This document shows, one piece after another, positions 11,139-22,460 of a stretch of 64,000 nt of DNA (within the stretch, counting starts at the first letter, position 1; the number at the start of each line of letters is the position of its first letter). Position numbers and translations under genes: made by a program. Origin of the DNA: Pseudoips prasinana (Eukaryota > Arthropoda > Insecta > Lepidoptera > Nolidae); contig OX621249.1 of the NCBI GenBank assembly GCA_951640165.1, positions 7,615,001 through 7,679,000 on the forward strand. Reading direction: 5' to 3'. Under the pieces are notes generated by a model. That model was given only the letters and a program-made list of their open reading frames with translations. It did not search any database and was not told the DNA's origin.

Positions 11139-11273
11139 TAGACGCCAGCACATCCAGCTACCCCAGTCTGTCAAATTTCTTTTATAGATTTTCAACTTTA
11201 TCACAAAAGCATTAGGTTCACTTTCAATTGAGGAAATTTGACAGATTGGGGTAGCTTGATGTGCTGGCGTCTG
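11139..11273. mobile_element. MITE M3 (135 bp), copy 1
   Basis: Long inverted repeats of about 40 bp begin (C/T)AGACGCCAGCACATC and close with GATGTGCTGGCGTCTG. TA flanks both ends (11137-11138 and 11274-11275), as in Tc1/mariner-type insertion. Two more copies of exactly 135 bp are at 29805-29939 and 54474-54608. Confidence 0.85.
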
Positions 11274-11383
11274 TACCTACACACGAAGACACTGCTTTCC
11301 GTCCTCTGATATTTATTCCCTCTGGACGATTTCTACGAACCCCCCAAGAGATGAGAATGGATATATGTATTTGATATTATCGA

Positions 11384-11805
11384 CGGGCCTGTTGGCGTGG
11401 TTAACAAATGCCTGCTTTTCACGCCGGAGGTCGTGGGTTCGATTCCCATGGCAGATATTTGTGTACATGAACATGTCTGTTTGTCTTAAATGGGTGTATA
11501 TATATTGTGAGGAATTTTGAAGATGGGCGATGAGTGACGTCGGACTTTACCTATTTAAGGCCCAGTCAACCGGTGCGTCTCCCCGCTCACCCCTACTGTC
11601 CGGTGAAGCAGCAAAAGACGAGAGGCTAACTGCACGCGTCAAATAAAAAAAAAATAAGGTAAATATATATATAAGTATGTATTTACAAATGAAAGTAGTA
11701 TATGTAGTATATCAGTTCTCTGGTTTCCATAGTACAAGCTCTGCTTAGTTTGGAATCAGATGGCGTGTGTAAATAATGTCCCAGGATATTATTATTATTA
11801 TATTC
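11384..11805 (+). mobile_element. SINE family A split by a roughly 150-bp insertion
   Basis: The head and first body part run to about 11510 (B-box-like GGTTCGATTCCCATGG). The rest, starting 'ataagtatgtatttacaaat' and ending in the shared tail and (ATT)n, resumes at about 11665. The inserted piece (about 11511-11660) is GC-richer, includes 'agtcaaccggtgcgtctccc' and ends in an A-rich run. 'tatatata' appears on both sides, so it looks like a retroposed short element that I cannot name. Confidence 0.65.
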
Positions 11806-12006
11806 TTTGCTGTCAGCCACAGAGTTATAATTTATCGAGGTAATTTTTAAGCATATTTTAGAGGTGACTTTTTATTGACCCAGTTGAGGATCGGGGAGGG
11901 CATCTGAATAAGGCTATTAGGTGTTTAATTAACCTCTATATAGAGAATCCCAGACGTTCGCCCTTAACGGAGGTACTGGAATTTAAAAATAAAATACTAC
12001 TTAATA
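11806..12006. other. Spacer
   Basis: No gene or repeat recognised. Confidence 0.4.
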
Positions 12007-12257
12007 ATAATAATATCTAGGGACAATTTCACATCGATCATCCTAGCCCCAAACTAAGCAAAGCTTCTACTATGGGTACCAGGCGTCGATATACATACTT
12101 ATATAGATAGATAAATACTTAAATACATAGAAAACATCAATGACTCAGAAACAAATATTCGTGCTCATCACACAAATATTTGCACTTACCGGGATTCGAA
12201 CCCAGGACCACCAGCTTCGTAGGCAGGGGCACTAGCAACTAGGCTACGGTGACCGCC
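12007..12257 (-). mobile_element. tRNA-headed SINE, family B
   Basis: On the minus strand: head 'ggtcaccgtagcctagttgc', B-box-like GGGTTCGAATCCCGG, body 'gatgagcacgaatatttgtt' and 'cgcctggtacccatagtaga', then the shared tail. Four other copies are in the window. Confidence 0.78.
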
Positions 12258-12398
12258 ACTGATCTAGATGGTTGTACACTAGATCCTATCTAACTTTCGA
12301 GCCCCACCCAAAATATTTTTTTATGTGATGGGCGCAATTATTTGTACGGTGTCTGTGTGTAATGTCTCTAAAATATGTATGTAATTAGAAATATAGTA

Positions 12399-12519
12399 CG
12401 CACGGCTACTTACCAAGCTATACAATTCCAATATAAGCTGACCTCTCATTGTATGGAAATCCTATACAACGCGAGATCAGCTTATACTGGAAATTTATAG
12501 CTTGATGTGTATCCGTGTG
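12399..12519. mobile_element. Small MITE M4 with TA flanks
   Basis: About 50-bp imperfect inverted repeats: the left arm CGCACGGCTACTTACCAAGC pairs with a right arm ending GATGTGTATCCGTGTG. TA flanks at 12397-12398 and 12520-12521. Single copy in the window; no coding capacity. Confidence 0.7.
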
Positions 12520-12664
12520 TACAGGCTCTGCCTAGTGTGGTATCAGATGGTTGTGTGTCAGTTGTCCCAAGATATTTAGGTATTTTTTTTATTTTATTTT
12601 ACTTATTAGGTTTACCAACAAAAGCAACAATATTTCACTTACAGATGTAGTATACAGTAAAACT

Positions 12665-12895
12665 TAATTCTCACCGTAGCCTAGTTGGTAGTGAACCTGC
12701 ATACGTAGCTGTTGGTCCTGGGTTCGAATCCCGGTAAGTGCAAATATTTGTTTCTGAGTCATGGATGTTTTCTATGTATATAAGTATTTATCTATCTATA
12801 TGTATATCGTCGCCTGGTACCCATAGTACAAGCTTTGCTTAGTTTGGGGCTAGGATGATCTGTGTGACATTGTCCCCAGATATTATTATTATTAT
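12665..12895 (+). mobile_element. SINE family B, plus-strand copy
   Basis: It reads 'caccgtagcctagttggtag', then GGGTTCGAATCCCGG, then the body lacking the 'gtgatgagcacgaatatttg' segment. It ends in the shared tail and (ATT)n. Confidence 0.75.
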
Positions 12896-12899
12896 ATTA

Positions 12900-13740
12900 T
12901 TAATTGCGCGTCTAATTTATAGGTAAACACCACATTTTTAGATACACTCTATAGGTAGTAAATTAATCTATATTATTCTTACATATTTTATAGGAAAATA
13001 TTATAATACAAATACTTACTTCTATTAAAATTATAAATAAACAAGGAAACAATCAATAATAGTTATAAATATTATTAAAGAACTAAATTAAATTAATTAC
13101 TAGAAAATTTCTATGAGTCTGACTCTATTTCAAATATTATTTTACGCAGTGCACTTGATTTCATGCTGAAAATGTCTATTGGCCCAGTACAATACCTGTT
13201 AAATTGTTTTATTTTCATATGAAAACATACCGTTATTGAACCTATTTGTGTATCTACTAGAACTCTGATTCTTAAATTGCGCAACCGAAAAGGAAACCTT
13301 AAAAATATGGATGGCAATAAATATTGCGAAGGACATCAGACGCGACTTCTAAGAAAATAAACTGAGCTCCCTTCATTTATCATGGTAATAGTTAATTTTG
13401 TACGAAAATAAGGAAGGCAGGAAAGAAGGAAAATTGTATCCAATTTAAAAATGATTCTTTTTTGAAATAGGGAGAAAATCACGTGGTAAGCTTTAATGGA
13501 TGATTTACATATTGTAAATATATGTAAATCATCCATAGGTTTAACATTAGTAGTGGACCTATGAAATAAAATTATTCAGCACTTTAGTATTGACATACAT
13601 TTGTACTTGTCAAGCTCACAATGCAGTACATAAACATGGCCAAATACAATAATAAGGTAACAAAAATATTTTGAATTAGTCCGTCCGTCCGACTTTTTAA
13701 TCTTTAAATTAATAAAAAATAACAAGTTACTAAACTATTA
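12900..13740. other. AT-rich spacer with one hairpin
   Basis: No gene. The only structure is a perfect hairpin at 13496-13536 (17-bp arms around TGGATGATTTACAT, 7-nt loop). Confidence 0.5.
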
Positions 13741-13756
13741 CTTTTAAATATAGTTG

Positions 13757-14060
13757 GCATGCAGCATGCAAGCAGGCCTGCAGCATCTAAGCAGGAATGC
13801 AGCAAGCAAGCAGGCATGCAACATGCAAGCAGGCATGCAACATGCAGCAAGCATTGTTTCTGTCACGGCTCCGGCGCTGCGGGGTTTGGGCGGCCCCACG
13901 CAAGCTTAACGTCGCAGATGGTTTTAACGCTCTCCACCGCAGCTCCGGCTTGCTGGCGGGCTGAGCCGGCCAGCCTAAGCCGCGGCGGCGGGCCTTCAAG
14001 CCACCTGCTCCTCAGCTCGCGGGCTGCCTCACCCCTCCGCGCCTACGCGGGCTTAAATTA
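13757..14060. repeat. GC-rich patch with GCATGCAAGCAG-type tandem units
   Basis: 13757-13850 is an irregular tandem array of units such as GCAGGCATGCAACATGCAA. A strongly GC- and CpG-rich stretch follows to about 14055, unlike its AT-rich surroundings. A 137-codon frame (13759-14172) crosses it, but its composition follows the repeat and I recognise no domain. It could be a fragment of a GC-rich repeat or LINE end. Confidence 0.45.
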
Positions 14061-15041
14061 CACTCTAGGGTATGGCAGACAAGACTACGTGAAGTCGGTT
14101 TTGCAGCGATTCGTTTCTGCCACAAAATTTTGTAGCACAACATGTTTACTTTTAGTTTGTTCGAAGTATTGAAATTCGGTATGTCGTTTTTCGGACCGAG
14201 AACCCTTCGAGCATTTGGTTCTTAGAACGTATGAAAATCGGAAAACTAACAAATCGCAGTTACGACTTTCGGTAAGATACTTTTCGTGATATTTAATAAT
14301 AGACAATACAATTTTTAGGTATTATGAAATTCGGACTTTTGAAAAATCGAAACATCAAAATTCGGAATAAAATATTTCGGAGTATTTGGGTGTTCCTATA
14401 CACAATGCAATTTTTAAGATATATAAAGAAGTAGTATAATGAATAGATGAACAATGTACTTAAGAAAGTATTGTAACATAGGTTACTGAAATTTATTCAT
14501 AACATCGTCGAGCATTTACTGATGTGGAAATCTTGACATTTATTTGAGGATATTTTGTTTGTATTTCAATAACCGTCTTTTAAGAATCCAAGCGTAAATT
14601 AGAATTGATATTACGAATATTTGAGTAATTAAATACCGACCATCCGACATGCAATCATGTCCCATGTTGTGCAATATTCATGGGGATCAAGAAAAGAGAT
14701 AGATCGTTTGCGAGTTCTTCGAACGATTCCAGATACTTCTCACATCAATGCTCCTTTATCTAAATCATACGGCAAAATAGTATACAAGCCCAAAAACTTT
14801 TACCGATACGCCAACGGTTATCAAAAGAGGCTCTGAAAATTCATATCACGTTCATCAGAAAATCAAAACAGATGTTGCCGGACAGTACGTAGCTAGAATA
14901 GATATATACTAGGGTAGCCAGATGTTTTAATTCTCTGGGATAAATCTTGTCCTAATTTTGGCGAGGCGCCCCAGTTTTCAGAGGTATGTCTTGATTGTAC
15001 TTTGATCGGATGGACAAATCTCAATTAAAGTTGTCCCTTTA
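14061..15041. other. Spacer, no gene seen
   Basis: No convincing coding sequence or recognised repeat. Confidence 0.5.
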
Positions 15042-15054
15042 TATTATTATTATT
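15042..15054. repeat. (ATT)n at the 3' side of the R4/Dong-type LINE
   Basis: A short (ATT)n tract borders the element end (read on the minus strand as a TAA repeat). It matches the tract at 19345-19366 on the other side and fits insertion of a Dong-type LINE into TAA repeats. Confidence 0.6.
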
Positions 15055-15112
15055 TTTGTCTGTTCTTTATTTTCTCGAAATATTTTTTCGGTTAGTAATG
15101 ATGCCTACGGGC

Positions 15113-15669
15113 TTACGCCAAGTCAGCATCATATTCTTGCAGGGATTCGTTATTGTAGGTGTCATCCTGTAAAAACTTTCGCACAATTCGGCAAGTGTTA
15201 AGAATTGCTGCTTTTTGCATAGTTATGTATGTATTTTCTGGTAAATCTAACAAACGGAGTGAGTGATGTAAGTATTTTGGAATGATACCAGTACTGGAGA
15301 GCACCAATGGCACAATGAATACTTTCTCCATTTTCCATATTCTTACTACTTCTTCTTTTAAATCTGTGTACTTCTGTATTTTCTCTGTAACAGTTTTTTG
15401 GACGTTATGTGTGTTAGGAACGGCAATATCAATCAAATATGTTATTTTATTGGCTTTATCTATTAAAGTAATATCAGGTCTATTATTATGTATTGTTTTG
15501 TCTGTTAGTATGGCTCTGTCAAAATATAATTTGTGGTTGATGCTGTCCAATACTGGTTTGGGAGAATATTGGTAATAAGGCGTCAGATTTCTCTCAATTA
15601 ATTTGTGTTTAACAGCAAGTTTTTGGTGAATTATGTATGCTACTTGGTTATGTCGATGGTAGTAATCCG
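15113..15669 (-). pseudogene. REL endonuclease domain of the R4/Dong-type LINE
   Basis: This frame continues the polyprotein after a 1-bp shift. It begins about DYYHRHNQVAYIIHQKL and runs to a TAA at 15113-15115. It contains RPDITLIDKANKITYLIDIAV, the type of PD...(D/E) pattern expected of restriction-like endonucleases, followed by EEVVRIWKMEKVFIVPLVLS. The domain nicks target DNA to prime reverse transcription. The shift falls near 15668, just after the zinc knuckle, where LPNR ends one frame and DYYHR opens the next. Confidence 0.82.
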
Positions 15670-18408
15670 ATTGGGTAAGACTCTAGGGCAAGCACTCGTA
15701 ATATGTTGGATTGTTTCTGAGTGTCGGTGACATTTACGGCATTTATCAGTTTTTAAATTAGGGTCCTTCAGAATGATTTTTTTATAATTATTTGTATTAA
15801 TGATTTGGTCTTGAATAGCAACGATAAAGCCCTCTGTTTCTGGAAAAAGATATCCAAGTTTTAACCACTTATTAGAAGCTTGTAAATCAATATGGTTGTT
15901 TTCAAGATCCTGCAGGTGTCTACCGTGTAACTCCTTACTACGCCATTTCGTTAATTTTATTGTTTCATTTTCCTTACTTGAACTAAATGTGCGATCTGTG
16001 TTTATTAAGTTTAATGGCGTAAATTTTTTATCAGATTCTACTGTAGCTAAATGTATTTTACTTTTTTCAGCCTTACTATAAAATAATTTTCTAAGATTGT
16101 TAACCTGGTTTTCCCAAAGAGCTTTGATATCTATAAGCCCTCTCCCACCCATACGCCTTTGGATCGAAATACGTTCTATTGCGGACTTTGGATGTAGATG
16201 TTTATATTTCGTTAAAATGGTGCGGATTTTAATTTCTAATTTATTTATATCGGTAACTGACCACTTGATTACTCCAAAGGAATAAGTCAGAATTGGAACA
16301 GCGTAGGTGTTAATAGCTTTAAATAGATTTTTGGAGCACAATGGTCTCTTACAGATTTTATGTATCCTATTAGTAAATTCTTCACTCAGACCTTTTTTTA
16401 ATTTAGTGTGGTTAACAGACTTCCCTTCGTGCAGACCTAAATATTTATATGTTTCGCCTTCTTCCATTGTAGTGAAAAAATCATTCTGCTTATTCTCATT
16501 AGTTATTTTACCTGATTTCAATTTAAGCATTTTACATTTATCTAATCCAAGAGTCATGTTAATATCTTTACTAAATTGAGCAGTTATTTGTATTAATTTA
16601 TTCATTTCCGTCTCAGATTTAGCGAATAATTTAAAATCATCCATATACATATGATGATTAACAGATACACCTAATGTTAGTTTATATCCTAAATTTGACC
16701 TGTTGAGTATGTTAGATAATGGATTAAGGGCCATACAAAACCATAGGGGACTCAGAGAATATCCTTGGAAAATGCCATTTGATATTGATATCTCGTCAGT
16801 TGTTACAGAATTATTACCAATTTTTAAAGAAAGTGTGGTTCTCCAAGTTTTCATGGAATTTTTCAAAAAGGTTATTATATGATTATCAATTTTGTACAAC
16901 TGCAATACTCGTATGAGCCAAGAATGAGGGACACTGTCGAATGCTTTCTTATAATCTATATATGTGAGGTATAAGTTACGATTATGAGTAGTCGCATGTT
17001 TAAGTATAGTAGAATCTATTATCAACTGTTCTTTGCATCCCATATGGTTTTGACGGCAGCCTTTTTGTTCTTCAGCAAGAAGGTTGTTTTGAGAGATGTG
17101 TGCATTAATTTTTACAGTAATACATGAAGTTATTAATTTATAAATCGTCGGTAGACGTGTAATGGGACGATACTGAGACGGGTCAGCAGTATTACTGCTT
17201 TTTGGAATCATAAAAGTTATTCCTTTAGTGATAAACGAGGGTAGTGTTACAGTTCCTCTTATAATATCTGTTATAACCTTAGCGAGTCTGCAGTGTAACC
17301 TAACAAATTTTTTATACCAAAAATTATATATACGATCAATGCCGGCAGCTTTCCAATTCTTCATTCTCTTTGTTATTACTTCTATATCTGTTCTGCTGAT
17401 TTCTGTAAATTTCATCGCTCCAACATTTTCTGTACTTTCTTCTTCATTTTTTATCCACTCAGCTGAATTATTATGGTCATCTCCTTTTTTCCATAGGTTG
17501 CTCCAATAGTTTGTAAGTTCTATATTTGAGGGTAATTCAGCATTAGCTCTCGTATTTTCGTGTGTAGCTTGAAGTGATCTGTAAAAGCCTTTCTCATTTG
17601 TTGTAAATAGTACGTTATCTACTTTTCTTTGAAGCGATTTCTTATATCTTGCCAACCTTTGTGCCTTGAGTGTTACTTTTTGTTTTAAAGTGTCCAAAAA
17701 TTCTTCTGGTCGCCTATTATTTCTTTCATGAGATGAATGCAATTTATATGTTTTAAAAATTTGGTCGACGTGTTTTTGTAATTTAATATGTCTATTGCCA
17801 TTTATGTAATGTGTCAATCTCGCGATATCTGCCCGCAATTTCTTAATGTCATTTTCTAATCTCATAAGCCACGCTGGTTTAATATTATCAAATCTCTGTT
17901 TATAATGTTCGGATTCTGAAAATATTTTATAGCGCAGCTCTTTTGTTATTACAAATGCGCAACAATAGATTAGTGTGTTTAATTGTGTTATGTCAGATTC
18001 TATTGAATGAAAATTATCTAAAATCTTTTCATTGAAGATGTGTAGCAATTCATACAGTTGCCTATTTTCCCGTAATCGAGGTAGTTTAGGGCGCGAAGAT
18101 GGGTCGGTGCCTGTATATAGAGTAATAGCATCTTGGAGTTTACTTGATAGATTTAGAATATATAAATCTTCCGGTTCAGTAATTGTTGGTAGAGGGATAC
18201 TAGCTGTATTTACTTGCGTAGGAGTTAATATGCATTCTGAAACCTGGGAATGTGAGAACCAAGAATGATGCAGTGTTATGTCATCATTATGTGTATCTGT
18301 AAGTTGACTGCGTGTATCAGTGTGTGGTAACGAATTTTGATCTACAGAAAGTCTTGATGGTTCAGAATAGGTGATGGTGCTCATTTCTCTTTCTATCTGT
18401 GCTGACAC
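15640..18408 (-). pseudogene. Reverse transcriptase of the R4/Dong-type LINE
   Basis: A 922-codon open frame. RT landmarks in order: a fingers region with NWKAAGIDRIYNFWYKKF (about 351), IPKSS...QYRPITRLP (about 401-420), YIDYKKAFDSV (about 483), SNGIFQGYSLSPLWFC (about 543) and HHMYMDDFKLFA (YMDD 588-591). A CCHC-type knuckle CRKCHRHSETIQHITSAC sits near the end. The frame is open upstream past the listed Met to the TAA at 18520, so that Met (18408) is not the true start. The protein copies element RNA at a nicked target. After the zinc knuckle the frame is lost by a 1-bp shift. Confidence 0.88.
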
Positions 18409-18519
18409 TTCATTTCTTAACCTATTAATAAGATCTTCCGATAAAAGGTTATTTCTTATAATGACCCTTCTTTGATCTGCTACTCTTTGTGCAGTGACGT
18501 TAAAATGAGGGTATTTTAA

Positions 18520-19233
18520 TTAAAAATGTTCGAATAGTTTACTACAATACATTGTCTTATCAGTATCTAATTTAGTTATATATAAATATGTACGCATGAT
18601 AAATATATTTATATCCTTGTCCCATTTCATGCGTACTCTTGGTTTGCCAGCTTTGGTGGTCGCAGGTTGGTGGACAAATTCCTCTTGCGAAACATCCTCA
18701 GCCGGATTAGCTGTTGGAAGTGTATGATGGTTTAATTCACTATCGTCAGTTTGTTGGTCAGAATATTCGGCAGTAAATGTGTAGGTCGAAACCCGCCTGT
18801 TCAGTTTCGGACCACCGATGGTTCGCATGCTGTGACACCCAGCACCGGCTCCAGGTGTACCCTGGCTGCTACCCCCAGGAAGTGCTTCTACTTGAGATTT
18901 AGTTGTAGAACGGAGATTGTATAGCCTTTCGACAAATACAGGTATAAAATTATTGGTCTGAAAATTTGAAGTGTGATAGGGTGCGAAGCTTTGGTATTCT
19001 GAAGAAGATGGGGATGGTATGAAGGAAGAAGTTGATGGGCTAAATGGTTCCACTGTCAAAGGACTACTAGAGATTGAAGCTGCTAAAGCTTGAGAGTGAA
19101 AAGTTGTCTGCGGTACGTTGCCCCCCCCAGAGTACGAAGGGCTGCCCGAGCTAGGCTCGGGACGGGATTCTCCAGTGGGGTTACCACTGGCACCCGCCTG
19201 GGGACGTCTTTTTCTTGTAAGTACCATTTTCAT
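18520..19233 (-). pseudogene. N-terminal region of the R4/Dong-type LINE protein
   Basis: This 237-codon segment starts MKMVLTRKRRPQAG and is Ser/Pro/Gly-rich. It ends with RVRMKWDKDINIFIMRTYLY, whose tryptophan/helix pattern continues beyond the stop (YPHFNVTAQRVADQRR). That bridge resembles the DNA-binding-like region found ahead of the RT in related LINEs. The TAA at 18520-18522 is the only break; the same frame runs straight on into the RT. A single point mutation thus splits what was one long ORF. Confidence 0.75.
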
Positions 19234-19344
19234 ACCGCAGATAAAGAGTTAGCCTTGTTGGCCGCGTAAGTTTCATCAGTACGCGTGTCCGTCCCCCACG
19301 TGGCCAGATGGTCGGCACGGACGTAAGGTAGGGCTTTGGGGGAC

Positions 19345-19366
19345 TTATTATTATTATTATTATTAT
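19345..19366. repeat. (TTA)n at the 5' side of the R4/Dong-type LINE
   Basis: About seven TTA units adjoin the GC-rich 5' untranslated end of the LINE. Together with 15042-15054 they mark insertion into a TAA microsatellite. Confidence 0.65.
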
Positions 19367-19369
19367 ATA

Positions 19370-20636
19370 CGGGTGCTTTCAAAATCCTTAACTACTCAAC
19401 GTCTAGTTACTAATTATTCAATTAAATATTGTTTATTCAAGTTAGAAATCTGCGACGAAAAGGCAGAAGTTCGATGTTTACGTTAGCATCCACACAACGT
19501 ATCAAGTAATAGCACTGCGCTTGGCTCGCCTACGCACTATCACGATCGCCCTCACTGACGGCCGGATATAGACTGAGCCCCATTCGGCCCGCCACTGTGA
19601 CGTATGCGCTCAAGACAAATAATGAGTATACCCACATACACTACAACCACCCAGGACAAATCTTTTAGTGATGAGCACGATCATTTCTTTTGTGACTGTG
19701 TACAATAATTTATCTATCTATAATATGTTTGTAGTAAGAAATATATAAGTATGTTTATCAGTTCTCTGATTGTCTGCCATCTAATCCCAAACTAGGCAGA
19801 ACCTATACTAGTACTAGGGCTCTGCCTAGTTTCTGATTAGATGGCAGTATGTTAGTTATCACAATAATATTTATATATTAATCATATCATACATTTAGAA
19901 AACCGGCAGGATCAAGAACCTGTATTTTTTATAAACCCTCTAGGCAAGAAATTTATCAGTAATATAAATGAAATATAGATGCGCTTAAACATATATTAAT
20001 CATGGCGTCAGTTTTGAATCGCGGTGGTTTAAAGCAGAAGTAAGATTAATATTTTTCAATAATTGAGTGGCAGGCGGAAATTTTAATAATCCGGTTTAAA
20101 TCATTCTCGGGAAATATTTCATGTACCTAGTGAGGGGTAAGAAACGTGATAGGCACAACTTCTTTTTTTATATAATTTTATTAACTAAAATCAAACAAAA
20201 TTTACATATTTTTATATACATATAACCCTACATCTTCCCTTTAAAAATAATTATAACAAAATATTAAATACACCATAATATGTTTATATATTAACATACC
20301 ATAGTTTTCTTAGGGCACAACGATATATTCCGGCAATTTGCAAAAGTGCCTAAAATAACTCGTTTTCAGGTGCGAAATAGGGAGTCGTAACTTTCCATCC
20401 AACTGTTCGGCGAAGATTGCGGGTTCAATCCCAAATAAATATTTGTATAACCCAAAGATATTTACCCTTCCGCTGAATGTTTGTGTTAGGATTGGTTTGC
20501 AAAGTTATTTTATTACAACTTATAATAAAAGCAGTATCCAGAATTCTGGTGTTTGAGTGACTTTTAAACTCTGCATAGCAAAGTCACCATTTGTGTAGTT
20601 ACATTTTAATCTATATTAATTAAAGCGTTTCCTGCT
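19370..20636. other. Spacer with one inverted SINE-tail pair
   Basis: No gene. At 19774-19847 two SINE-tail pieces face each other ('ctgccatctaatcccaaact' against 'tagtttctgattagatggca'), forming a palindrome of about 74 bp. The rest is AT-rich with a CpG-richer patch at about 19500-19610. Confidence 0.55.
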
Positions 20637-20767
20637 TGGCCGGGTTGCGTGGTTGGTATACTTGCTTTTCACGCCGCAGATCGGGGTGTCAATTCCAGTC
20701 CAAGACAGGTATTTGTGTGCATGAACATGTCTGCTTGTCCTGAGTCTGGGTGTAATCTATATAAGTA
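20637..20767 (+). mobile_element. SINE family A, cut off by MITE M2
   Basis: The head 'gttgcgtggttggtatactt' and body 'catgaacatgtctgcttgtc' are present. The copy stops at 'tctatataagta', where the M2 inverted repeat begins, and the SINE tail does not resume on the far side (21181). Confidence 0.7.
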
Positions 20768-21180
20768 TACAACATGTATCTTAATTAACGCACATCCTGA
20801 AAATAGTTTGTTCTGAATCGTTTACTGAATCGATTTATATAATTTCTTATATAGGTATTTTTTTATTCTGAAAATAATTAAAACTACGGAAATTATTGTC
20901 ACATTAACCTTGTACAGTCAAAACAAATTGAAATGGACCGTAAGTCAGAGTAATAAGACTTTTAAAATCGCAGTTTTGTTTGTATTCATACAAATTCCAT
21001 TATTCAATATAAAGTAAAGAAAAATAAACTCTATTCCAAGAAACTAATTTAGTAAATAACAATGCATATACATGATAAATAAAAAATTCAGTGTATGTAT
21101 TATGATTATAACAATATACCTAATTAGAATTTTAATTCTAATTGGGGTGTTTGAGGGTGTTAATTGCGTTAGATGTTGTA
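20768..21180. mobile_element. MITE M2, copy 2
   Basis: Inverted repeats TACAACATGTATC... and ...AGATGTTGTA. Flanks TATAAGTA and TATTCGTA share six of eight bases. This is the left edge of duplication unit 1. Confidence 0.75.
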
Positions 21181-21295
21181 TATTCGTAACGTAACACAAT
21201 AAAGGACATATTACGTTAATTGATAACTAGTGATGATTTAGAATGTTTTACCAGAGGTCGTGTGATCGAACCCCACCATAATATAGCATATAGTG

Positions 21296-21545
21296 GTCAC
21301 CGTAGCCTAGTTGGTAGTGCTCCTGCCTACGAAGCTGGTGGTCCTGGGTTCGAATCCCGGTAAGTGCAAATATTTGTGTGATCAGCACGAATATTTGTTT
21401 TTAAGTCATGGATATTTTCTATGTATTTAAGTATTTATCTATCTATATAAGTATGTATATCGTCGCCTGGTGCGCATAGTACAAGCTGTGCTTAGTTTGG
21501 GGCTAGGATGATCTGTGTGACATTGTCCCTAGATATTTCTTCTGT
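21296..21545 (+). mobile_element. SINE family B
   Basis: Head 'gtcaccgtagcctagttggt', B-box-like GGGTTCGAATCCCGG, full body and shared tail. Its partner in unit 2 is 39318-39560. Confidence 0.78.
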
Positions 21546-21892
21546 GTCAGGGAGTAATTTATCTAAAATATGTATTTAGAAATATATAAGTATGTTTATC
21601 AGATGTCCGGTTGCCATAATACAGGCTCTGTCTAGTTTGGGAACATATGTCAGCATGTTGGTTGTACTAAGATATTTATTTAAAATGATGATGAAGCACT
21701 TTATTATGTAAAAGAGGCATTTAGAATTAATACAGTCACTGCTTTGACTGAAGTTTTCGTTGCAGTTGAAAGTAAATCAAATTATGAACCTCGTTCAAAG
21801 AGACTTGTTGTTCCGTGTTTTAAAGTCCGTCAGTGCAGCAAGAAGTTGTTTTCCGCTCGGAGAAACAAACAAAATTTACTCTTATTCAATTG

Positions 21893-22156
21893 GACGGGCC
21901 TGTTGGTGTGGTTGGCAAATCCTTGCTTTTCACGCTGGAGGTCGTGGGTTCGAGTCCCACCCAGGACAGATATTTGTGTGCATGAACATGTCTGTTTGTA
22001 TGGAGACTGGGCGTACTTATCTATATGAGTATGTATTTACAAAAGAAAATTATTATATGTAGTATATCAATTATCTCGTTTCCATAGTACAAGCTCTGCT
22101 TAGTTTCGGATCAGATAGTGTCTAAATAATATCCTAGAATATTATTATTATTATTC
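21893..22156 (+). mobile_element. SINE family A
   Basis: Head 'gacgggcctgttggtgtggt', B-box-like GGGTTCGAGTCCCACCC, then 'catgaacatgtctgtttgta', the shared tail and (ATT)n. Unit 2 partner at 39916-40193. Confidence 0.8.
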
Positions 22157-22460
22157 AATATATTAGGGTAGCAAAATTTTAATTACTTGAACAACAAACA
22201 ATTAATTGAGTTAAATTCTAAATCCAATAAAATCAAAAACAACTATTTATGGGTAATCAGAAACATTTATTAGTTTTGATATGCATAGGTATAAAATATA
22301 TTGGTATTATTATAAAATATCATTCCGCTATGTATTGCCGAATCTAATCGGCCTACAAACACAAATAGTTGTCAAATATGGGAATCGAACCCAAGACACG
22401 AAGTGGTGAGCCTGCGGTCTTGAACGCTGCGCCACACGATTCGTAATTGCGCCATATTCA

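Larger units (their letters stand above)
15056..19344 (-). mobile_element. R4/Dong-type LINE, near full length
   Basis: This is one element about 4.3 kb long on the minus strand, with TAA/TTA repeats at both ends. It encodes in order an N-terminal region, an RT with a YMDD box, a CCHC zinc knuckle and a restriction-like endonuclease. That order is the hallmark of LINEs with a C-terminal endonuclease (R2/R4 groups). The YMDD box and TAA-repeat site point to the R4/Dong branch, with Dong of Bombyx the best-known relative. Two lesions (stop at 18520-18522, frameshift near 15668) make this copy defective. Confidence 0.88.

Noticed and set aside
13759..14172. 137-codon frame in the GC-rich patch
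   Set aside because: The start is tandem repeat, the composition is biased and no motif is recognised.
21943..21964. tRNA genes at the B-box-like motifs
   Set aside because: All are heads of SINEs with bodies and (ATT)n tails, and no complete cloverleaf with intact stems was seen.
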